Source: Candidatus Saccharibacteria bacterium UBA6575 (lineage in GTDB: Bacteria > Patescibacteriota > Saccharimonadia > Saccharimonadales > Saccharimonadaceae). From it: a stretch of 17,900 bases of DNA. The stretch's first letter is position 1. The number at the start of each line of letters is the position of its first letter. This document shows positions 12,755-17,900 of the stretch, piece by piece. The position numbers and the translations under genes were made by a program. Location of the stretch: NCBI GenBank assembly GCA_002434005.1, contig DJJF01000022.1, positions 1 through 17,900 on the forward strand, written 5' to 3'. The notes under the pieces are model-generated. The model was not told where the DNA came from. It was given only the letters and a program-made list of their open reading frames with translations, and did no database searches.

Positions 12755-14442
12755 ACTGTCTCCGTCTCAACTGCTGCGCGGCCAATACTGATGATATGTC
12801 GCGCACGGAAGCTATCGAATGCCTTCTTATCCATACCGTGTCGCTTAATATGGCTTGTAATATATTCTGAACCAAGGAATCTTGGGAGTATTACGTAGGC
12901 TGCACCATGTTCATAAAGCTCCATGGCGTCCTCATAGGTTCGTGCGTGACATATAAATGTTATGTCGCTTGAATAGCGGTGCAGATATCCGAGCAGGAGC
13001 AAGTTAACCTTACGGTCGATGATCGTGCTCGCAACAAATTTCGCATGGCCAACATTCACTTCTTCTAGGAACTCTGTATCTGTCGCATCACCGTAGGCGT
13101 GTCGCACGCCTTGCGCTTCAAGGTGCTCAATCACATCGGGATCATAATCCACTACTAAGTATCGCTCCTTCATATCCCTAAACAAATGCAAGAATTCATG
13201 GCCACCATGGTGGTAGCCAAACAAGATAGCTGTGTAAAGGCCGCGTTTTTGTTTACGCTCGCTCGGCTTTTTACGCTCGAACAGTCCTAGCACAGGATGA
13301 AGCCGCTTATATAACGCATCATCATATTTCATCAAGTATGAACTGACACCAATCGTTATAAGTGCAACGAGTGTTATGATGCTTGCCGCACTTGGATCAA
13401 TTAATTTGGTCTGTACAGCAAGTACGACTAATACAATTGAGAATTCACTTATCTGACTCAAATGAATACCCGCCTTGAAGCTCGTTAGTTTTGTGTAGCC
13501 GAGGGCACCTAAGCTCGCCATGGTAAATAGCGGCTTACCAATGAGTACAATAGCTGATAACGCGAGCGCCGGTAAGAGCGTGGCACCAACATCATCGAAT
13601 ACAAAGCGCTCACCGAGTGTGACAAAGAACAGTACGATAAAGAAATCTCGAAGAGGCTTTAAACGAGTGCTCATTTCGGTGGCGTAGGGTAGCGATGCCA
13701 GTGCCACACCCGCAAACAATGCCCCAACTTCGTGGGAAAAGCCGAGTAGTCCAAACAGACTCGCTATGCCAAAGCCCCAAGCAACTGCAAAGATAAACAG
13801 TAACTCCTGACTTTTGGCGAGTGCTTTGCTGAATTTTGGAATCAAGTAAGTACCGGCAAAGATTAACAGGATGCCAAGGCCAATGGCTTTTGCGATCATT
13901 GGGAGTAAGTCGTTAATGCCAAGCCCACCACTTGAGGCCGCCGTGACTGCAACGATAGCCAACGTTGCGACGATATCGTCCACTAAGATAACGCCAATCG
14001 CAACCTGTCCGTGCAGGCGGCTGATCTCACGTTTGTCGCTTAAGACCTTAAGAATAACAATTGTTGACGAAAAGAAGAGTGCAACGCCGATGACGAGCGC
14101 AGTCATTAGATCGAATCCCATCAAACGAGATACAAGCACACCTAATCCGCCCACAACCGTAAAGATTGCAGCCGCAGTGGTGATAGAAACTTTACCAAGG
14201 CTCCGAATAACTCCAGCATTCATCCCGAGGCCGATAATGAATAGCAGAAGAGCAATACCAATCTCGCTAAATCCCTCGAACGCTTCCTTGGCATGAATGA
14301 CATCCAGCAAAAGCGGTCCAACGAGTATACCTGTTACGATATATCCGAGTATCAACGGCTGCTTTAGGAGCCGCATGACGATTGAAACGGCCGCCACGAG
14401 GACCAATACAATACTGAGTTCGGTAAATATTTCTTGATGCAT
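12751..14442 (-). CDS. CPA2-family cation:proton antiporter with RCK-N (TrkA-N) domain
   Basis: This 563-residue protein has about 12 membrane spans (residues 5-370), then a cytoplasmic Rossmann-type RCK-N domain (about 403-520, beginning LYTAILFGYHHGG with VDYDPD at the second strand). The plan matches KefB/KefC and related K+ or Na+ antiporters. The transport motif around ILVDDIVATLAI has two acids, D155 and D156, where KefC-type proteins have QD, so an Na+/H+-like electrogenic exchange is possible (inference). The RCK-N domain normally senses NAD(H) or nucleotides. The TATAAA -10 box (14451-14456) is 8 bases before the ATG. It converges on the CBS-domain gene, overlapping it by 4 bases, and diverges from aspS. 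Confidence 0.92.
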   Translation of the reverse strand: MHQEIFTELSIVLVLVAAVSIVMRLLKQPLILGYIVTGILVGPLLLDVIHAKEAFEGFSEIGIALLLFIIGLGMNAGVIRSLGKVSITTAAAIFTVVGGLGVLVSRLMGFDLMTALVIGVALFFSSTIVILKVLSDKREISRLHGQVAIGVILVDDIVATLAIVAVTAASSGGLGINDLLPMIAKAIGLGILLIFAGTYLIPKFSKALAKSQELLFIFAVAWGFGIASLFGLLGFSHEVGALFAGVALASLPYATEMSTRLKPLRDFFIVLFFVTLGERFVFDDVGATLLPALALSAIVLIGKPLFTMASLGALGYTKLTSFKAGIHLSQISEFSIVLVVLAVQTKLIDPSAASIITLVALITIGVSSYLMKYDDALYKRLHPVLGLFERKKPSERKQKRGLYTAILFGYHHGGHEFLHLFRDMKERYLVVDYDPDVIEHLEAQGVRHAYGDATDTEFLEEVNVGHAKFVASTIIDRKVNLLLLGYLHRYSSDITFICHARTYEDAMELYEHGAAYVILPRFLGSEYITSHIKRHGMDKKAFDSFRARHIISIGRAAVETETV

Positions 14443-14450
14443 ATGTTGAT

Positions 14451-14541
14451 TTTATAAAAGCTAACGCTTATCACCAGTATTACAAAAACTGAGCACATAC
14501 GCAATTCACCCCTGGCGATAAGAGGTGGTGCAGAGTATAAT
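14451..14541. promoter_or_regulatory. divergent promoter region of the antiporter and aspS, with an inverted repeat
   Basis: On the minus strand TATAAA (14451-14456) ends 8 bases before the antiporter ATG. On the plus strand TATAAT (14536-14541) ends 9 bases before the aspS ATG. An inverted repeat, CTTATCACCAG (14467-14477) and CTGGCGATAAG (14512-14522), matches at 10 of 11 positions and places the motif CTGG(C/T)GATAAG just upstream of each -10. Confidence 0.55.
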
Positions 14542-14550
14542 GGCGAGAGT

Positions 14551-15855
14551 ATGACAAGAACACTTATCCGCGACATTTCATCGAGTATCAACAAGCAAGT
14601 TACGATTCAGGGTTGGCTTCACAAGAAGCGCTTGCTTGGCGGCTTAAACTTTCTGACGGTTCGCGACCGCTCAGGCTTGGCGCAGAGTCTTATCGACTCC
14701 AAAGATGAGATCGAGAAGTTGCGCGGCATGCAAATTGGTACTGTGGTCGCATTTACGGGTACTGTTGTTGCAGATGAGCGCGCACCTGGCGGTGCAGAGT
14801 TGCATGACGTAACCGTTGAGGTGCTAAGCCCAGTGACCGACGAGCCGCCAATTGAAATAGATAAGCCAATTTCACATAAGTCCGAAAATCTCGACACTTT
14901 ATTCGAGCACCGTGTACTGAGTCTGCGTAATATGCAGGAACAAAAAATATTCCGGATTCGTGGGGCTTTAACACGGGAGTTACGTGGTTTTCTCGATGAG
15001 AACGAATTCGTCGAGATCGATACACCTAAATTGCTTGGTGCACCAACCGAAGGTGGTGCCGAAGTATTCACACTCGATTATTTTGGGCAAACAGCAACAT
15101 TGGCACAAAGCCCGCAGTTTTATAAGCAAATCATGGTTGGCGTATTTGAGCGTGTCTACGAAATAGGCCACAGCTACCGAGCTGAGCCTTCTGCAACTAC
15201 TCGTCACTTAACAGAATTAACTATGCTTGATCTTGAAATGGGCTTCGTTGAGAATCATCAGGAAGTCATGGATATGGTGGCCAATATGACAAAGGCTGCA
15301 CTTTCGAATGTGTACGAGAAGCACGCCGATGATCTAAAAAGCCTGAACGCTCCAGAGTTAAAGCTAACCGATGCAGTGCCAAAATTTACAATCGCCGAGA
15401 TTCATGACATGTATACCAAAGCCACTGGTACCGATACGACTCGTGAGAAAGATCTGATTCCCGACGAAGAGCGTTGGATTGCCGACTACGCTCGTAAAGA
15501 GCTAGGTAGTGACTTGGTGTATGCTACCGACTTCCCGAAAGAAGCTGGCAAGTTCTATCACAAGTTCAAAGAAGATACCGTTGCTTGGGCAGACCTACTG
15601 TTTCGTGGACTCGAAATCGCCACCGTTCCACTGCGCGAGAACAACTACGAAAAAATGATTGAGCAAATGACTAATGCTGGCCTAGACGTGAATGCCGACG
15701 GATTCAAGCATTACTTAAGTGCATTTAAATACGGGCTACCTCAGCACGGTGGCTGCGGCTTCGGTGTTGATCGCTTAGTGCAAAAGACAATCGGGCTTAA
15801 CAATGTCAAAGAAGCCACGCTTTTCCCACGTGATATAAACCGACTAGCACCGTAA
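14551..15855 (+). CDS. aspS: aspartyl-tRNA synthetase, archaeal-type, predicted non-discriminating (tRNA-Asp/Asn)
   Basis: This 434-residue class II synthetase belongs to the short archaeal-type AspRS branch without the GAD insertion of standard bacterial AspRS. An OB-fold anticodon-binding domain comes first (GWLHKKRLLGGLNFLTVRDR). The catalytic core follows with GGAEVF, LAQSPQFYKQ, motif 2 at YRAEPSATTRHLTE (about 209-222) and motif 3 with HGGCGFGVDRL (399-409; an Asp stands where many class II enzymes have Glu). Residue His24 (GWLH) and Pro79 (RAPGG) sit at positions where His and Pro mark non-discriminating enzymes and Trp and Lys mark discriminating ones. The enzyme should therefore also charge tRNA-Asn with Asp, needing GatCAB (not in the window). 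The promoter -10 lies 9 bases upstream. Its stop overlaps the 2H phosphoesterase start by one base. Confidence 0.95.
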   Translation: MTRTLIRDISSSINKQVTIQGWLHKKRLLGGLNFLTVRDRSGLAQSLIDSKDEIEKLRGMQIGTVVAFTGTVVADERAPGGAELHDVTVEVLSPVTDEPPIEIDKPISHKSENLDTLFEHRVLSLRNMQEQKIFRIRGALTRELRGFLDENEFVEIDTPKLLGAPTEGGAEVFTLDYFGQTATLAQSPQFYKQIMVGVFERVYEIGHSYRAEPSATTRHLTELTMLDLEMGFVENHQEVMDMVANMTKAALSNVYEKHADDLKSLNAPELKLTDAVPKFTIAEIHDMYTKATGTDTTREKDLIPDEERWIADYARKELGSDLVYATDFPKEAGKFYHKFKEDTVAWADLLFRGLEIATVPLRENNYEKMIEQMTNAGLDVNADGFKHYLSAFKYGLPQHGGCGFGVDRLVQKTIGLNNVKEATLFPRDINRLAP

Positions 15856-16352
15856 TGACGCGTCAATATATCGCCGAAACCATTTGGCACGATCCTGAAG
15901 TAAAGAATTACTTCATGCTGGATGTTACAAATACAATTCCAGCACAGATACCAAAATCGTTTGAGGGCATTGAGTTACTTCCGAAAGACGAATACCACTG
16001 TACGCTGGTGGCACCAAATAAGATAACGGATTCACTCGATGATCAAGCAGAGATAGAACGAAGTGTCACTGCGTATTTTATGGCAAACCCTGATGCGGTT
16101 CAGTTCGACGGTTTGACTGATCGCCTATATGTTTGCCGGGAAGACGGAGAAATGACATTGGTTGCCGAAGCACGAATTCTTGGTCTCGATGGTCTGCGCC
16201 GGTGTATCCAGTCAATAGTGCCAGAATACAAAGCTATACTCCCACATGTTACGTTGCTCAAAAGTCAAAATTCTCCGTATGGAATTGGCATTCACTCTGC
16301 CGACGATTTAGCGAATCTTTGTGTCCAGATTGATCCCACTGAGCTAGAATAA
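15855..16352 (+). CDS. 2H phosphoesterase (LigT/2'-5' RNA ligase-like) family protein
   Basis: The 165-residue protein has the two HxT signatures of the 2H superfamily: HCT at 48-50 (in DEYHCTLVAP) and HVT at 131-133 (in ILPHVTLLKS), 83 residues apart as usual for the paired half-folds. Members hydrolyse or ligate 2',3'-cyclic or 2',5' phosphodiesters in RNA. The biological substrate of this one is unknown. The ATG overlaps the aspS stop by one base and no ribosome site is seen, so translation is coupled to AspRS. That pairing hints at a tRNA-linked job, but that is inference. It overlaps the convergent membrane-protein gene by 9 bases at its 3' end. Confidence 0.85.
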   Translation: MTRQYIAETIWHDPEVKNYFMLDVTNTIPAQIPKSFEGIELLPKDEYHCTLVAPNKITDSLDDQAEIERSVTAYFMANPDAVQFDGLTDRLYVCREDGEMTLVAEARILGLDGLRRCIQSIVPEYKAILPHVTLLKSQNSPYGIGIHSADDLANLCVQIDPTELE

Positions 16353-16790
16353 TCGCTCGAGCATCTTATAATCTTCGCGAAGTGTCGCTGTATCTCGGAT
16401 CAATTGCTTTATTGTGGTGATATCGCGATGCAGGACAAGATCTTTCAGACAAATGGCTATGATGAGCGGCCATGGCGTGGCGCGGGCTTCCGCTATGGCT
16501 TGTAATTTATCTACGAAGGCATCGAGTCCTTCTCGCTGGGCTTTATTCAAATGCTTCGCATGAACGCGTCTAATAACAAGCAATACGAGAAGACGCACGA
16601 CCATAAACAGAAGTAGCAGTATAGTAAACGGTAGTAACAGGAGCCACCACCAAGTGCTAAAGAAGTAGGCAAGTGCCCATGTCGCAACCACGACGATGCA
16701 AAAAATAGATACAGCGATAATAGTCGCGATACGTACAACTCGTGATGCGACACGCGCGGTTAGGGCTCGTGCTACGGTAACCTTTGCCAT
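16344..16790 (-). CDS. membrane protein of unknown function, 148 residues
   Basis: I do not recognise the family. After a basic N-terminus (MAKVTVARALTARVASRVVR) there are about two membrane spans at residues 23-40 and 44-71 (IATIIAVSIFCIVVVATWAL, then the LLLLPFTILLLLFMVV block). A C-terminal cytoplasmic helical domain follows (NKAQREGLDAFVDKLQAIAE to the end), rich in Asp, Lys and Arg. The start at 16790 is preferred: TGcTAGAGT (16797-16802) is a possible extended -10 ending 6 bases before it. An ATG two codons earlier (16796) is the alternative. Its 3' end overlaps the 2H phosphoesterase by 9 bases. Confidence 0.7.
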   Translation of the reverse strand: MAKVTVARALTARVASRVVRIATIIAVSIFCIVVVATWALAYFFSTWWWLLLLPFTILLLLFMVVRLLVLLVIRRVHAKHLNKAQREGLDAFVDKLQAIAEARATPWPLIIAICLKDLVLHRDITTIKQLIRDTATLREDYKMLERLF

Positions 16791-16806
16791 AGGCATACTC
16801 TAGCAC

Positions 16807-16814
16807 GCTATACT
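16807..16814 (+). promoter_or_regulatory. -10 element of the alpha/beta hydrolase gene
   Basis: GCTATACT (16807-16814) ends 10 bases before the ATG at 16825, with no ribosome site. It lies beside the opposite-strand TAGAGT (16797-16802) of the membrane-protein gene. Confidence 0.55.
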
Positions 16815-16824
16815 TCTAAGTAGT

Positions 16825-17379
16825 ATGCAAACCACTATTATCTATATCCCGGGTCTTGGCGACCGTTATGACACCTTTCGAGCATTTGCACTTCAATTCT
16901 GGAAGCTATGGGGAGTGCAGGCAAGCCTTGTACCAATCAAGTGGTATGACGGCGAGTCATTAGAGTCAAAGCTCGCTCGTGTTACGGCGGCGATTGACCA
17001 AGTACCGCCAGGGCAAACTATCGTACTAGTAGGGGAGAGTGCGGGTGCGTCGCTAGCGCTGCATGCCAGTGCTCGCCATGAGCGAATATCAGGAGTTATT
17101 ACGCTATGTGGTGTGACTCGAAATTTTACACCGATTTCTAGCTATTTGCGCAAGCGTGCTCCTGCACTTGATGAGGCAGTTAACACACTTCCAAATGATT
17201 TCAACGTAGATGTCCATAGTTTACGTGCGGTAATCGATGGCGTAGTTGGGAGTAAGTATTCGAGCACCAGTAATGCAACACGCCATATAATTTGGTCGGT
17301 CGGGCATCTCTCTACAATTTTTCTCTGCCTGACAGTTTACGCACCAATCATAACCACTATTGCAAAAAAGTTAAAATAG
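16825..17379 (+). CDS. small alpha/beta hydrolase
   Basis: This 184-residue protein has a compact alpha/beta hydrolase fold. The first strand leads to the oxyanion-type loop YIPGLGDRYDTF (7-18). The nucleophile elbow GESAG has Ser72 inside LVGESAGASLAL. D138 (VIDGVVGS) and His161 (GHLSTI) are the probable acid and base. The protein is small for a lipase or esterase and has no lid insertion. It has no signal peptide, but a hydrophobic C-terminal stretch (about 162-178) could sit at the membrane. The substrate is unknown. GCTATACT lies 10 bases upstream of the ATG. The stop is immediately followed by the palindromic promoter of the next operon. Confidence 0.85.
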   Translation: MQTTIIYIPGLGDRYDTFRAFALQFWKLWGVQASLVPIKWYDGESLESKLARVTAAIDQVPPGQTIVLVGESAGASLALHASARHERISGVITLCGVTRNFTPISSYLRKRAPALDEAVNTLPNDFNVDVHSLRAVIDGVVGSKYSSTSNATRHIIWSVGHLSTIFLCLTVYAPIITTIAKKLK

Positions 17380-17398
17380 TGATATACTATATAGTATA
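17360..17398 (+). promoter_or_regulatory. promoter with a 16-base perfect palindrome over the -10
   Basis: TTGCAA (17360-17365), a 17-base spacer and TATACT (17383-17388) form a good promoter for the last operon. Its -10 is the left half of the perfect palindrome TATACTATATAGTATA (17383-17398), which would also read TATACT on the other strand. The palindrome could be an operator. A GAAAGG site (17414-17419) precedes the ATG at 17432. Confidence 0.65.
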
Positions 17399-17431
17399 GC
17401 CACCTAACATAACGAAAGGCATCATATACCT

Positions 17432-17650
17432 ATGGACTCTGGTCTTATCATCACGCTACTCACTGTTGTCATAATACTTTTATCAATTGTCATTATCGCG
17501 TTGCTCGCGGCTGTAACGATGGTTATTATTAAGGTGAATAATATCGCGAAGAATGTCGATACGATCACGCACAATATTTCGTCAGCCACCAGCTGGGTGA
17601 ATCCTGCCAAATTATTCGGTGAAGCAGTAAAAGCGTTCCGCAAACGGTAA
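17432..17650 (+). CDS. single-span membrane protein, 72 residues
   Basis: This is a short protein with one long N-terminal membrane span (about residues 5-33, LIITLLTVVIILLSIVIIAL and onward). A cytoplasmic or envelope helix follows (NNIAKNVDTITHNISSATSW), then a basic tail (VKAFRKR). It resembles the DUF948/YtxG type of small envelope proteins in shape, but I cannot claim homology. GAAAGG lies 12 bases upstream of the ATG, rather far for a ribosome site. The YtxH gene follows 14 bases after its stop, and such pairs occur together in Gram-positive-type genomes, so a joint envelope or stress role is likely. Confidence 0.75.
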   Translation: MDSGLIITLLTVVIILLSIVIIALLAAVTMVIIKVNNIAKNVDTITHNISSATSWVNPAKLFGEAVKAFRKR

Positions 17651-17664
17651 TAAGGAGAAATCAT

Positions 17665-17900
17665 ATGAGTCGATTACTAAAAGTCATAGCAGCCACCGCA
17701 GCCGGCTTTGTAGCAGGTGTACTTGTAGCACCAAAGAGCGGCAAGGAAACTCGTGCTGATATTAAAGCTAAGGCAGAAGAGACAAAAGACGAAGTCGAAC
17801 TGAAAGCTAAGCAAGCTAAGGCCGCAGCCTCCGCTGCCGCCGAGTCTGTTAAGAGCGGCGCCGGTAAGGTAGAAGTAGAGGCTCGCGGAATGGCAAAGAG
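17665..17900 (+). CDS. YtxH-domain protein, cut by the window edge
   Basis: The first 78 codons are present; the gene runs on past 17900. The N-terminus, MSRLLKVIAATAAGFVAGVL followed by VAPKSGKETR, matches the YtxH family: a hydrophobic glycine/alanine helix, then a PxSGxETR motif. A long Lys/Ala/Glu-rich helix (AKAEETKDEVELKAKQAKAA and onward) looks like a coiled coil or amphipathic repeat. AAGGAG (17652-17657) is 7 bases before the ATG. YtxH proteins are small membrane-associated proteins often linked to general stress; the role is not defined. It is cotranscribed with the one-span gene before it. Confidence 0.85.
   Translation, partial: MSRLLKVIAATAAGFVAGVLVAPKSGKETRADIKAKAEETKDEVELKAKQAKAAASAAAESVKSGAGKVEVEARGMAK

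Noticed and set aside
1..17900. TGA recoding as in some CPR phyla
   Set aside because: TGA ends several real genes at family-consistent lengths, such as the methyltransferase at 4629, so it is a stop here.
1..17900. rRNA, tRNA, insertion sequences, phage genes or a replication origin
   Set aside because: I saw no tRNA cloverleaf, transposase motif, terminal inverted repeats, phage structural gene or DnaA-box cluster.

Overview
The window looks like a compact, small-genome bacterium of the Candidate Phyla Radiation, most likely a Saccharibacterium (TM7/Patescibacteria). This is an inference from layout and gene families, since no rRNA is present. The supporting signs are small, tightly packed genes, many single-membrane-span proteins of unknown function, and a short archaeal-type aspartyl-tRNA synthetase of the non-discriminating kind. 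A LysM-CHAP secreted protein, a DUF4342-FKBP-YaaA operon and a YtxH protein also fit. TGA acts as a normal stop codon at several gene ends (for example the genes ending at 2612 and 4629), so the TGA=Gly code of some related phyla is not used here.

Layout, left to right. At 1-2.0 kb an ArsR regulator, a luciferase-like flavin oxidoreductase and an F420-reductase-like protein form a redox operon. At 2.0-3.9 kb lie four small or unknown genes. At 3.9-4.6 kb is an Erm/KsgA-type rRNA adenine methyltransferase. At 4.6-6.0 kb, on the minus strand, is a DUF4342-FKBP-YaaA operon, followed by a divergent AAG/MPG DNA glycosylase and a hairpin terminator. At 6.7-7.4 kb, on the minus strand, is a secreted LysM-CHAP cell-wall protein. 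At 7.6-9.6 kb an AbrB-type regulator precedes a 14-span DHA2 efflux pump, then a CorA Mg2+ channel. At 10.55-10.92 kb there is no ordinary gene but a self-contained small transcription unit with its own promoter and terminator. From 10.9 to 14.4 kb lie a DsbA-like membrane-anchored thiol protein, a CBS-domain (CNNM/CorC-type) membrane protein and a CPA2 antiporter with an RCK-N domain. From 14.55 kb on come AspRS overlapped by a 2H phosphoesterase, a membrane protein, a small alpha/beta hydrolase, and a final pair of a one-span protein and a YtxH protein cut by the window edge.

Two themes run through the window. First, many first-in-operon genes have a -10 box (TATACT/TATAAT-like, often as GCTATACT) ending only 6-10 bases before the ATG with no ribosome binding site. 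Most internal genes and a few others, including the secreted protein, instead carry AAGGAG-like sites or overlap the stop of the gene before. This suggests widespread leaderless mRNAs. Second, the content leans to stress, envelope and ion homeostasis: drug efflux, alkylation repair, peroxide-stress YaaA, disulfide chemistry, CorA, CNNM-like and K+/Na+ antiport. The most novel-looking items are the orphan transcription unit at about 10.60-10.92 kb, the leaderless promoter pattern, and the period-9 repeat array over the AbrB-efflux promoter.
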